Made by a program: the position numbers and the translations under genes | Assembly (NCBI GenBank): GCA_029549985.1 | Contig: JAKPIB010000016.1 | Span: 1 to 45,976, forward strand | Direction: 5' to 3' | Source: Bacillota bacterium | GTDB lineage: Bacteria > Bacillota > Clostridia > Caldicoprobacterales > DTU083 | Length of the DNA stretch: 45,976 nt | Notes under the pieces: model-generated | What the model was told of the DNA's origin: nothing | Databases searched by the model: none | The model's input: the letters and a program-made list of their open reading frames with translations, nothing else | Shown here: piece after piece, positions 8,342 to 15,952 of the stretch | Layout of the letters: each line of letters begins with the position of its first letter | Numbering within the stretch: the first letter of the stretch is position 1

Positions 8342-8776
8342 TCACCTGTCTTTATATATGACCTCATAGAGCTTGCGGTACAGGCTTTCTGTCTCATCCG
8401 GCGACTTGAAATTTATCACTATCCATTCACTGCCGGCATTAATAAGGATGAAGGGGCCTCCCGTGGAAAATGAGATCATCCGTGCCCGCCCGATGTCCTT
8501 TAGCTGGTAGATCCCTCTCCTGCTCAAGCCAAACAGGTCGATACCGTTCAGCCTGGATATTATCGGGGGCAGCTCATCCGTATGCTTCAGCTCAAGTATG
8601 TCCTCTACTCTTACAGTTACTCCGTAAAGACCATTTATTCTTATGTATTTATCATTTACTGTTATTTGTACCGGTTTTAAAACCAGATATGCAAGAATTG
8701 CTATCAGGATCAAGACCCCGGCTCTGAAGGCGAAACGATAATCCAGTCTGACACGAGAAGTCCAGCTGCTCTTCAT
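8342..8776 (-). CDS. Membrane-anchored protein with a PH-like (bacterial pleckstrin) domain
   Basis: The protein is 144 residues. A single N-terminal membrane helix (about residues 18-36) is followed by a beta-rich domain. The pattern VNDKYIRINGLYGVTVRVEDI, then GRARMISFSTGGPFILINAG and a C-terminal amphipathic helix, resembles bacterial PH/YdbS-type domains. The function is not known. It is the first gene of the ABC operon (25 nt gap), so it may assist the exporter. AAGGGGGA lies upstream of the ATG. The family call is tentative because I matched fold pattern rather than fixed motifs. Confidence 0.55.
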   Translation of the reverse strand: MKSSWTSRVRLDYRFAFRAGVLILIAILAYLVLKPVQITVNDKYIRINGLYGVTVRVEDILELKHTDELPPIISRLNGIDLFGLSRRGIYQLKDIGRARMISFSTGGPFILINAGSEWIVINFKSPDETESLYRKLYEVIYKDR

Positions 8777-8836
8777 TAACAGATCCCCCTTCGGCTTGTT
8801 TGCTATCGGTGCGGTTCGGTCCCCTCAGCTAATCTC

Positions 8837-8842
8837 AGTATA
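8837..8842 (-). promoter_or_regulatory. Extended -10 candidate for the PH/ABC operon
   Basis: Minus strand TGC-TATACT ends at 8837, with a weak TTATTA 17 bp upstream. This is the best promoter I can see in the 167-nt divergent spacer 8777-8943. The plus-strand promoter of the 51-residue gene is not clear. Confidence 0.35.
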
Positions 8843-8943
8843 GCATAAGTCAGGCTCTATAATAAACAATTCTTGCAAACAAACAATTTTTAAAGGCATT
8901 TGGAGATAATAATTTAAACAACAACGAAAGGAGATGTGCATAT

Positions 8944-9099
8944 ATGGATACGAAACGCATCAAAAAAATGATGACCGAGTTTTCGCAGGAGTTGGGGATC
9001 GAAGCGCCAAAGGCAAACAGCATGGGGCGTAAAATGCTTTGGGCAATGGCAGGTCTTGCCGGATTCAGCTTGATCAGGGGCATGATGAAGAAAAAATAA
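8944..9099 (+). CDS. Small hydrophobic protein, 51 residues, unknown
   Basis: I do not recognise this protein. It starts MDTKRIKKMMTEFSQ, has one hydrophobic stretch (MLWAMAGLAGFSLI) near its C-terminus, and ends in a basic tail. AAAGGAGATG lies upstream of the ATG and a strong hairpin terminator directly follows the stop, so it looks like a genuine single-gene unit. It is transcribed away from the PH/ABC operon and convergent with the DUF4867-like gene. The basic N-terminus with a lone membrane-length segment suggests a membrane-associated peptide. No role can be assigned. Confidence 0.65.
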   Translation: MDTKRIKKMMTEFSQELGIEAPKANSMGRKMLWAMAGLAGFSLIRGMMKKK

Positions 9100-9103
9100 A
9101 ACC

Positions 9104-9134
9104 GAGAGGCTGATACCAGCCTCTCAATTGTTTT
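9104..9134 (+). terminator. Bidirectional intrinsic terminator
   Basis: A perfect 9-bp stem, GAGAGGCTG/CAGCCTCTC, has loop ATAC. A T-rich tail follows on the plus strand, and an A-rich run on the other side gives T's on the minus strand. It serves the 51-residue gene and the convergent gene ending at 9133. Confidence 0.85.
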
Positions 9135-9807
9135 ATAGAGTGTTAACAGTGATATTGTCACCAACCAGGCCCACATACTCGCCATTTGCGGCTTCGGGGT
9201 GGACCATGAGCCATTTGTTGACAGCCCAGAGCAGCCTGTTTTCTGCCTTCTTTTCAACAGGATGCTTCAAGGGCTCGTTTGTGCCCCTCGGCAGTACTAT
9301 TACGGCTATGAAGCCCTTCTCGTCATGGACATGGACTGCCGCATAGTGCAGGCACGACTCGTAGAGCTCAAACACCGTCCCGGCCTCTACATAAAAGGCT
9401 TCGACAAGGGATGTATCATAGGTGATCGTTTCTCCGAACCTTATATCCCTGTAATCCCCGAGGAGCAGCACCAGGTCGGTCACGGCCACGGTCAGCTCAT
9501 TGCCCTTGTGATATTCCAGCCCGTTGAGCTTTGTGTTCCAGCCGTAGCACAGCCCTATCTCAATGGGCATTTCACCGTAAACCTTGTTTTGCAGCTCAGC
9601 AACGGTCCTCTCATCCTCCAGCTCAGATATGGATGCTTCATAGGCCACGACCCCATCCGGCATTTTTACATAATCAAGCACATTTTTTACAAGCCTTTCG
9701 GTATCAAGGCCGTAATGGATCTGGCCATACCTTGCAAAGGCAGGATCCGTTACCGGCAGGATATTAAGGTGTGGGTTTTTCTCCCGCAGTTTATTTAAAG
9801 TATCCAT
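9133..9807 (-). CDS. DUF4867-like protein
   Basis: The protein is 224 soluble residues. The opening (LREKNPHLNILPVTDPAFARYGQI) and the internal GLCYGWNTKLNGLEYHKGNEL and HVHDEKGF patterns look like DUF4867, a cupin-like family often beside carbohydrate genes in Clostridia. Candidate metal ligands are H-K-G-N-E and H-V-H. GGAGGTAAAGCC precedes the ATG. A promoter candidate lies about 100 nt upstream. The gene stands alone between a bidirectional terminator and a glycoside hydrolase remnant. The family recall is moderate and no activity is claimed. Confidence 0.65.
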   Translation of the reverse strand: MDTLNKLREKNPHLNILPVTDPAFARYGQIHYGLDTERLVKNVLDYVKMPDGVVAYEASISELEDERTVAELQNKVYGEMPIEIGLCYGWNTKLNGLEYHKGNELTVAVTDLVLLLGDYRDIRFGETITYDTSLVEAFYVEAGTVFELYESCLHYAAVHVHDEKGFIAVIVLPRGTNEPLKHPVEKKAENRLLWAVNKWLMVHPEAANGEYVGLVGDNITVNTL

Positions 9808-9843
9808 GGCTTTACCTCCAAAAACTCTGTTGTACGCTCATAT

Positions 9844-9855
9844 TTGAAATTTCAA
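9844..9855. repeat. Perfect palindrome in the DUF4867 leader
   Basis: TTGAAATTTCAA is a perfect 12-bp palindrome 37 nt before the DUF4867 start. A near copy, TTGAAATTTCAG, lies at 11563-11574 upstream of the TetR gene. It could be an operator; that is inference. Confidence 0.35.
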
Positions 9856-9909
9856 CAGCCCTTGTTCGATTCTCTATCATTTCTTACAAGGTTCTTTGCG
9901 TCAGTTTAT

Positions 9910-9938
9910 ATCTTAGCAAGATATGATCCCCATTTCAA
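9910..9938 (-). promoter_or_regulatory. Promoter candidate for the DUF4867 gene
   Basis: Minus strand TTGAAA (9938-9933), 17-bp spacer ending TGC, then TAAGAT (9915-9910). The rest of 9808-10041 shows no coding signal that I can support. Confidence 0.45.
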
Positions 9939-10041
9939 TACTGCCCTTGCGCATTTATGTCTGTAGGGGCACCGGCATAGCGATTTATTTACCTTTCCCG
10001 CATATGTCACCGGACAAACGCGTAAAGTCCAGCAGCAATAG

Positions 10042-10067
10042 AAAAGCGGGTCATTTTACCCGCTTTG
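10042..10067 (-). terminator. Intrinsic terminator after the glycoside hydrolase remnant
   Basis: A 9-bp perfect stem AAAGCGGGT/ACCCGCTTT (10043-10051 with 10058-10066) lies just past the stop of the remnant. It has a short T-run on the minus strand (TTTTCTATT). It could also work on the plus strand. Confidence 0.6.
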
Positions 10068-10081
10068 TTCTAGAGATAGTA

Positions 10082-10507
10082 TTAGTTTTGAGCAGGATCG
10101 GCAAACTGGTACAAGTCTCCTTTGCCACCGGCAGCCTCATAATAAGCCTTTCCCTTTTCTTTTGGCGTGAACCCGTCAGGGGTTTCACGCATCAAGCCGA
10201 AGTTGGCCTCCTTTTCACCGCCCCAGGTAACCGCTGATTCATCATTGAGCAACCTGAACCAGTGTACTGTCTGCACGAATGGCATGTGCTGCTTGATTGC
10301 TTCTAGCGTGTCTGTCAAATATTTCGCCTGTTCCTTGTCGCTATCAGTATTGCCGTAGTCAGACCAGCCCATTTCAGTAAAGTATACGGGCTTGTCATGC
10401 CCCTCATACTTCTTGATGATTTCATATATCTCTATATTGTGCTGGACCCACTTGTCCGTGATATTCCCCGTCAGGTTGTAAGGGTGCCAATCATCACATC
10501 AGCACAT
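10082..10507 (-). pseudogene. C-terminal remnant of a glycoside hydrolase
   Basis: The frame translates to about 138 residues of the C-terminal part of a TIM-barrel glycoside hydrolase. It contains DDWHPYNLTGN, then KPVYFTEMGWSDYG, whose Glu sits where clan GH-A enzymes have their nucleophile. FVQTVHWFRLLND and a typical final helix ending KGKAYYEAAGG follow. The N-terminal barrel and its acid/base Glu are missing. At the 5' end an AAAGGA site and ATG-TGC-TGA run straight into the fragment, and TGATGTGATGATTGG suggests a small frame change near 10495. Most of the gene was therefore lost while its start region survived. Confidence 0.75.
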
Positions 10508-10561
10508 TTCACTCAATCCTTTCTTTATGAATTTACGGCCATTAGCGCAGTCTCACTTTAT

Positions 10562-10590
10562 TTAACATATCTGTTATACATACCTGTCAA
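10562..10590 (-). promoter_or_regulatory. Former promoter of the glycoside hydrolase remnant
   Basis: Minus strand TTGACA (10590-10585) is a perfect -35. The best -10 is weak (TGTTAA at 17 bp, or TATGTT at 15 bp), consistent with a need for an activator. It lies just downstream of two direct repeats. Confidence 0.45.
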
Positions 10591-10605
10591 CATTTCATAC
10601 TCATA

Positions 10606-10637
10606 TTAGCCATTTTGTATGGTTTTTTAGCCATTTT
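10606..10637. repeat. Two direct repeats spaced 21 bp, activator-site-like
   Basis: TTAGCCATTTT occurs at 10606-10616 and 10627-10637, exactly 21 bp (two helical turns) apart. They begin 15 bp upstream of the minus-strand TTGACA at 10590. This is the geometry of an AraC-family activator site. No AraC gene lies in the window. Confidence 0.5.
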
Positions 10638-10713
10638 CCTAAATTGATGCGTGTGCTGAAGGATGACCACCCAAATAAAAATGAAAATACCAAAGCCAAA
10701 CTATGGTTGACAT

Positions 10714-10730
10714 CAGATTGATATAATCTG
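10714..10730. promoter_or_regulatory. Inverted repeat, operator candidate
   Basis: CAGATT-GATAT-AATCTG is a perfect 6-bp inverted repeat placed directly upstream of the promoter of the following plus-strand gene. Confidence 0.35.
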
Positions 10731-10757
10731 TTGTAAAGTATAGGTATATGCTATAAT
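10731..10757 (+). promoter_or_regulatory. Promoter of the permuted NlpC/P60-like gene
   Basis: TTGTAA (10731-10736), 15-bp spacer, then TGC-TATAAT (10749-10757), a strong extended -10. The coding start is at 10790. Confidence 0.5.
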
Positions 10758-10789
10758 AAACAGTATCCGATATGATAGAAGGAAAGTTT

Positions 10790-11431
10790 ATGAGAGATAT
10801 ATATGTCATATTATCCGCGACACCAACTAAAATAGGCAGAGTCATCAGGGCTGTTACCAGGAGCAGCTATAACCATGCCTCCATAAGCCTGAGCCGCGAC
10901 CTTGGTGAAATGTACTCCTTTGCACGCTACAGGGCGAGCAATGCCCTGGTAGGCGGATTTATTAAGGAATTCCCTGAAAGGCTCACCCTGGGCAAGAATA
11001 AAAGCGTGAATATAAAGGTGTACAGGATACCTGTAAGCGATGAGCAGTATGAACAGGTGAGGTCCTTCATATACGGCATCAGGGACTGTGAGGAAAAGTA
11101 TATATACAACTCCCTGGCCGTGCTGGGACGTCCTTTTGACATCGGGAGCAATACCTACAAGGCTTATGTCTGCTCCGATTTCGTGCTAAGGGCCCTGATG
11201 CAGGCCGGCCTTGAGTTTGAGAGCACAAAGCTTACTCCCGGGCAGATGGAGAAGGTGCTTGAGCCTTTTCTGTACTTCAGCGGGACGTTGCACGACTATG
11301 CTCCGGCTCCGGAAAGCAGCGCGCTGGTCGAGGAGTTTTTCAGAAGATACTCCCTGCGCAGTGAACTGGCCCTGATCGCCTGGCATTTTCACATGCTTAT
11401 AAAAAGAAGCCGCAGAAGGTGCGAAGTCTGA
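10790..11431 (+). CDS. Permuted NlpC/P60 (YiiX/LRAT-like) family protein
   Basis: The protein is about 213 residues, with no signal peptide. It opens RDIYVILSATPTKIGRVIRAVTRSSYNHASISL. The His in YNHAS (residue 29) lies far before the Cys in YVCSDFV (residue 128). This His-then-Cys order marks the circularly permuted papain-like fold, whose members are thiol hydrolases or acyltransferases. Both residues are present, so it may be active. The substrate is unknown. I chose the ATG at 10790, which has AAGGAAA 6-7 nt upstream. It has its own promoter and terminator. Confidence 0.7.
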   Translation: MRDIYVILSATPTKIGRVIRAVTRSSYNHASISLSRDLGEMYSFARYRASNALVGGFIKEFPERLTLGKNKSVNIKVYRIPVSDEQYEQVRSFIYGIRDCEEKYIYNSLAVLGRPFDIGSNTYKAYVCSDFVLRALMQAGLEFESTKLTPGQMEKVLEPFLYFSGTLHDYAPAPESSALVEEFFRRYSLRSELALIAWHFHMLIKRSRRRCEV

Positions 11432-11450
11432 CTATTATATAATACCAGAC

Positions 11451-11482
11451 AGGACCTGCTATACAGGTCCTTGTTATATTTT
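11451..11482 (+). terminator. Intrinsic terminator
   Basis: An 8-bp stem AGGACCTG/CAGGTCCT with loop CTATA is followed by a T-rich tail (TGTTATATTTT), just past the stop at 11431. Confidence 0.75.
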
Positions 11483-11596
11483 AAATGCTGTTCTTCATTC
11501 GTTCAAACTCATTGTTCCTGTTAACAGCACGTCTAATGAAATCTTGAAAGAAACAACCATTCTTGAAATTTCAGTCAATTGAGCAGGCGTTCATTA

Positions 11597-11625
11597 TTGA
11601 TTTTGGATTTTATTGGTGCTATAAT
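11597..11625 (+). promoter_or_regulatory. Promoter of the TetR-MMPL cassette
   Basis: TTGATT (11597-11602), 17-bp spacer ending TGC, then TATAAT (11620-11625). Upstream are two TCTTGAAA copies (11542-11549 and 11561-11568) and a palindrome-like TTGAAATTTCAG, which might bind the regulator. Confidence 0.7.
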
Positions 11626-11659
11626 CATACTGTCATAAAAAATGAACAGGTGTTTAGCG

Positions 11660-12232
11660 ATGCAAGTACAAAAGGATGAAATGAGGAACAAAATACTCGA
11701 GGCTGCCACGGAGGAATTTCTGGTCAACGGCTACAGCCAGTCCTCCCTGCGCAATATAGCAGCCCAGGCAGGGATGACGGTCGGCAATGTCTACTCCTAC
11801 TTCAGCGGCAAGGACGACTTATTCAAAAATGTGGTATTGCCTGCACTGGAACAGATGAACATACTTTTAGGCCTTGAAATGACTGCATATTCAAGCCTTT
11901 CCTCCCCGACCCTGGCACAGATAACGGAGATAATCACCAATGCCTTTATCTGCAACAGGGCACAGTTTTTTATACTGATGAACGGCAGCGCCGGGTCCCA
12001 GTATGAGAACGTCAAGCAGGATATCACCAGGCTTATAAGCAAAAGGCTGATGCTTGAACTGTTTTCCAAAAACAGCATGAGCGACCCCCTTTTGGCCGAT
12101 GCCGTAGCGATATCCTTGCTGGAGGGCATCATTACGATATTCAATGGCTACGGCGGAGACGCAGAAAGGCTGAAATACCTGCTAAAGGAATTCCTCTTCA
12201 TAGTTCTTGGGAACCTGGCTGACGATATCTAA
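11660..12232 (+). CDS. TetR/AcrR family transcriptional regulator
   Basis: The 190-residue regulator has a classic N-terminal helix-turn-helix: KILEAATEEFLVNGYSQSSL, then IAAQAGMTVGNVYSYFSGKDDLF. An all-alpha ligand-binding domain follows. It is the first gene of a four-gene plus-strand run, 21 nt before the MMPL exporter, so it very likely represses its own operon and responds to an exported compound. I chose the ATG at 11660 for the AGGTG site 7 nt before it; the ATG at 11642 has no ribosome site and sits only 17 nt after the -10. Confidence 0.9.
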   Translation: MQVQKDEMRNKILEAATEEFLVNGYSQSSLRNIAAQAGMTVGNVYSYFSGKDDLFKNVVLPALEQMNILLGLEMTAYSSLSSPTLAQITEIITNAFICNRAQFFILMNGSAGSQYENVKQDITRLISKRLMLELFSKNSMSDPLLADAVAISLLEGIITIFNGYGGDAERLKYLLKEFLFIVLGNLADDI

Positions 12233-12253
12233 AGCCATCTGGAGGTAATCAAG

Positions 12254-14323
12254 GTGAAAAGGTTCTTTTCACTTATCTGTCGCCGCAGGGCAGTAGTTTG
12301 CGTCATATTTGCTGCAGCGGTAGTTCTGAGCCTGCTGCTCCTGCCGGGAGTATCCGTAAATTACAACCTGGCCGACTACCTGCCCGACCACTCCGATACA
12401 AAAAGGGCCATCAAGGTTCTGGAGCAGGAGTTCAGCTACCCGGGGACTGTCTATGTGATGCTCGAGGACCGCATGATACCGGAGATACTTGAGACAAAGC
12501 GGGCCCTATCCGGCATCGACGGAGTCCGTTCCGTGCTCTGGCTTGATGACCTTTATGACATAACCCAGCCCTTGAGCCAGATCCCGGAGCCAGCCCTTGA
12601 GAACTGGTACAAGGATGGGGCTGCGCTCTTGCAGGTGGAGTTTGAAGAGAACGACTACAGTGAGAAGACCACTCATGCTATCAAAGAAATAAGGGCTCTC
12701 CTTGGAGACGAGGTTGCGATCAGCGGCCCGGCAGAAAGCAGCAGGTACATGAAAAGCACCCTGGCTGAAGAGATTCTCAGGATCATGCTGATCGTTGTGC
12801 CCCTCTGCCTGCTGATCCTTGTGCTGGCCTCCTCCTCCTGGGTAGAGCCCTTCATCTACCTTGGTATAATTGGCGTTTCCATAGCCATAAACATGGGCAC
12901 CAACGCCTTTTTCAAAAACGTATCCTTTATAACCCATGCCATTTCCGCAGTGCTCCAGCTCGCCATTTCAATGGACTATTCCATATTTCTCATGCACCGT
13001 TACCTTGAAGAGCGCAAGCGCGGCCTGGATGTCATATCCGCAGTAGTCAACGCCGCCCACCAGGCCCTGTCATCCATTGCTGCCAGCGCAGCAACTACGA
13101 TCGCAGGATTTCTTGCCCTCCTCTTCATGAAGTATGGGATAGGCGCAGATATAGGCATAGTACTGGCAAAGGGCATACTCTTGAGCTTCATCACAGTAGT
13201 TGTCCTAATGCCGGTGATGATCATCTATATGAGCAGGATCATTGAAAAAACAAGCCACAAGGTGTTCACACCAAACCTTGAAAGACTGGCCAGGGGGGTT
13301 ATTAAGCTCCGGTATCTGATCATAGCTGTCGTGCTCCTGGTCGCAATACCCTCATACCTGGCCCAGCAAAGCAACCATTTCATATACGGTGAAACAACAG
13401 AAGGAGATACAGACAGCAGGACCATGCAGGATACAAGGAGGATCGAGGAGCGCTTTGGTACCAACAACATAGTCCTCCTGCTTGTGCCATCGGGAGATAT
13501 AGCAAGGGAGATCGCACTGAGCGAGGAGATCGAGGCCCTGGAGTTTGTAAACAGTGTCCATGGGCTGGTCACCCTGGCCGACCCTTCTATACCCAGGGAA
13601 TTCCTGCCCCAGTCTGTGGTGGAAGCCTTTGCAACGGAAAACTACAGCAGGTTCATAATAAACCTGAATGTAAAGGGCGAGGCGCCGGAGACCTTCGCGG
13701 CCATAGAAAGGCTTAAGGAAACGACCCAGAAGCATTTCCCTGACAAATGGCTGATCGGTGGCAACACACCGGCGGTCGCCGATATAAAGTCTACCGTGGA
13801 CAGCGATATTTTCATGGTGAATATGTTCTCGATCGTTGCCGTAGCCCTTATCATAATGCTGACCTTCCGCTCGTTCTCCCTGCCGGTGATCCTGGTAAGT
13901 GCCATCGAGGCATCCGTATGGATCAACATGGGCATACCTTACTTTACCGGAAGCAGCCTTGTATTCATAGGGTATCTGGTGGTCAGCTCCCTGCAGCTGG
14001 GTGCAACCATCGACTATGCCATACTCATCACAAACAGATACATGGAGTTCAGGACAACCATGTCTCCTGCAGATGCAGCCATGTCCGCTGTCAAGACCGC
14101 AGGGAACTCCGTAATTGTATCTGCCCTCATCCTGATGACTGCAGGCTTTGCCGAGGGTGCGGTATCCAGCATAAGCTCGATCAGTGAAATAGGCGTCCTG
14201 CTGGGCAGGGGTGCCCTTTTGAGCGGCCTGATCGTGCTTACCCTCCTCCCCTCCCTCCTCATCCTGCTGGATGGGGTCATACACAGAACCACGCTTTTGA
14301 AAAAGAATATAACAAAGGCCTGA
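12254..14323 (+). CDS. MMPL/RND family exporter (HAE3-like)
   Basis: This proton-driven membrane exporter has 689 residues in two similar halves. Each half is one helix, a large extracytoplasmic loop and five more helices. The Asp-Tyr pairs typical of MmpL proton relays are present in both halves: SMDYSIFLMHRY (Asp 241) and TIDYAILITNRY (Asp 587). GTG at 12254 follows GGAGG by 8 nt. The cassette carries no outer membrane channel, which fits a Gram-positive host. The next gene encodes a secreted X-X-G-repeat protein that may be its extracellular partner. Likely substrates are lipids, lipoglycans or amphiphiles; this is inference from family and neighbours. Confidence 0.88.
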   Translation: MKRFFSLICRRRAVVCVIFAAAVVLSLLLLPGVSVNYNLADYLPDHSDTKRAIKVLEQEFSYPGTVYVMLEDRMIPEILETKRALSGIDGVRSVLWLDDLYDITQPLSQIPEPALENWYKDGAALLQVEFEENDYSEKTTHAIKEIRALLGDEVAISGPAESSRYMKSTLAEEILRIMLIVVPLCLLILVLASSSWVEPFIYLGIIGVSIAINMGTNAFFKNVSFITHAISAVLQLAISMDYSIFLMHRYLEERKRGLDVISAVVNAAHQALSSIAASAATTIAGFLALLFMKYGIGADIGIVLAKGILLSFITVVVLMPVMIIYMSRIIEKTSHKVFTPNLERLARGVIKLRYLIIAVVLLVAIPSYLAQQSNHFIYGETTEGDTDSRTMQDTRRIEERFGTNNIVLLLVPSGDIAREIALSEEIEALEFVNSVHGLVTLADPSIPREFLPQSVVEAFATENYSRFIINLNVKGEAPETFAAIERLKETTQKHFPDKWLIGGNTPAVADIKSTVDSDIFMVNMFSIVAVALIIMLTFRSFSLPVILVSAIEASVWINMGIPYFTGSSLVFIGYLVVSSLQLGATIDYAILITNRYMEFRTTMSPADAAMSAVKTAGNSVIVSALILMTAGFAEGAVSSISSISEIGVLLGRGALLSGLIVLTLLPSLLILLDGVIHRTTLLKKNITKA

Positions 14324-14386
14324 TATATAACTTTTCAGCCACCTTGACTTAACAGGGTGTAGAGCCAATGAAAGGAGTTGATGATC

Positions 14387-15952
14387 ATGAAAAAAGTCCT
14401 GCCTGTATTGCTGGCAGCCGTTTTAAGCCTTATGCCGCTAACCCTTTCTGCATCAGGCCAGACCTTGTCCGGACAGGCTTTCATCAAGCAGGAGCTTTCC
14501 AAGGATGAGACCGTCTATGCCAATCTCGGCTATGATGGCTCCGTGAAGGAAATATATGTAGTGAACCGGATAAACACTCCGGAGGCCGGTCTGTATGAGG
14601 ATTTCGGCCTCTATGAAACGATAGTGAACCTGACTAACAGCATCCAGCCCGTTATTACGGATGAGAGCATCCAGTGGCAGCTCCCGAAGGACCCCAGGGG
14701 CTTCTATTACCAGGGCAAGCTGTACGAGGCCCAGCTCCCATTTCTGATCGATATAAAATACATGCTCGACGGCAGGGAAATGCCCGCAAGGGCCATAGCA
14801 GGCAAGTCCGGGGATATAAGACTCAGGTTCACCGTGACGCCGAACCCTGATGCCGCAGCCTATTTCAAAGAGAATTTCATGCTCCAGCTCCAGATCCCCT
14901 TGAGCCTTGATACCTGCTCCGGGATAAAGGCTCCGGGTTCGTCGATGGTGATAGCGGGCAGGACAGCCACCCTGGCCTATATGGTCCTGCCGGGGACGAT
15001 TGCGGAATTTGAAATATCCTTCTACTCCCCGTATTTTGAGCTCGGATCCATAAGCATGACAGGCATGCCCCTGAATTTGAACAGCTATATGGACAATTTC
15101 ATAGATATGGAGGAGATCAGATCCGGGATAACCCAGCTTTCAGAAGGCGCCGGCCGGCTGGCAGACGGTACGGTAAGGCTCAGGGACGGGCTCAAGGAGC
15201 TCTCCTCAGGCTTGCAGCAGGTCTCGGCCGGTGCAGGGCAGCTTGACGACTCTATGCCGGAGTTTCAGGACGGGATAAAGAAATATACAGGCGGTGTAGA
15301 CGAGCTGGCCAAGGCTGCTGCAGAAATATCAGATAACCTGGAGCTACTGGCCAGGGAAGGAGAAAGGCTCAAGGACGGCTTCAACCAGATCTATGCAGGG
15401 ATAACCATGATAACCGACCCTGTTTCCCAGCTTCCCCTCCTGCCCGAGAGCATAAAAAGCAGGATACTGGAGTTCCAGTCCCAGCTGGGTGAATATAAGG
15501 ACGGGCTCAGCCAGTATATAGACGGAGTGGGGATGATCTCGGACGGCATGAAGGAGTTTACGGCAGGCATGTCGAAATTAGCCTCAAGCAATCAGGAGCT
15601 GCTGGGCGGGCTTGCTTTGATCGTGGACGGCATGGGAGAGCTGGCCAAGGGCCTGGAAAAAACCGCAAAGGAAGTCAAAAAGCTTCCCGGAGAGGTCCAG
15701 AAGCTGGTTGACGGGCAAAAGGAGCTCAAAAGCGGTATCGATAAGGCCAGGACCATATTTGATGAGCTGGGCGGGGAGGAGGCTGAAAAGCCTGAACCGG
15801 TCTCATTTGTATCGGACCGGGTGAAGCCCAATTCGGTGCAGTTTATCCTTAAGACACCTGAGCTAAAGCCTGACAGCGAAAAGAATAACAATACAAGGCC
15901 GGAAGAGGACCAGAAAAGCTTCTGGCAGAGATTGAAGGAGTTGTTCACTTGA
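14387..15952 (+). CDS. Secreted X-X-G-repeat (YhgE/Pip-like repeat) protein
   Basis: The protein is about 521 residues with a clear signal peptide (KKVLPVLLAAVLSLMPLTLSASG). A beta-rich globular region runs to about residue 240. A long helical part follows with many heptad-like repeats of the form (L/I)xxGxxx(L), for example QLSEGAGRLADGTVRLRDGL and GLQQVSAGAGQLDDSM, as in X-X-G repeats of YhgE/Pip-type and MMPL-associated proteins. The last 60 residues are charged and have no anchor. AAAGGAG is 9 nt before the ATG at 14387. The gene lies between the exporter and a coupled GH5 gene. A role as extracellular partner of the exporter is inferred. Confidence 0.75.
   Translation: MKKVLPVLLAAVLSLMPLTLSASGQTLSGQAFIKQELSKDETVYANLGYDGSVKEIYVVNRINTPEAGLYEDFGLYETIVNLTNSIQPVITDESIQWQLPKDPRGFYYQGKLYEAQLPFLIDIKYMLDGREMPARAIAGKSGDIRLRFTVTPNPDAAAYFKENFMLQLQIPLSLDTCSGIKAPGSSMVIAGRTATLAYMVLPGTIAEFEISFYSPYFELGSISMTGMPLNLNSYMDNFIDMEEIRSGITQLSEGAGRLADGTVRLRDGLKELSSGLQQVSAGAGQLDDSMPEFQDGIKKYTGGVDELAKAAAEISDNLELLAREGERLKDGFNQIYAGITMITDPVSQLPLLPESIKSRILEFQSQLGEYKDGLSQYIDGVGMISDGMKEFTAGMSKLASSNQELLGGLALIVDGMGELAKGLEKTAKEVKKLPGEVQKLVDGQKELKSGIDKARTIFDELGGEEAEKPEPVSFVSDRVKPNSVQFILKTPELKPDSEKNNNTRPEEDQKSFWQRLKELFT

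Noticed and set aside
10707-10727. TTGACA with TATAAT on the plus strand
   Set aside because: The two hexamers are only 9 bp apart, too close for sigma-A. The extended -10 at 10749-10757 is a better promoter.
13352-14368. Long minus-strand open frame of 338 codons
   Set aside because: It is antisense to the MMPL exporter; its translation shows no domain and it lacks a ribosome site.
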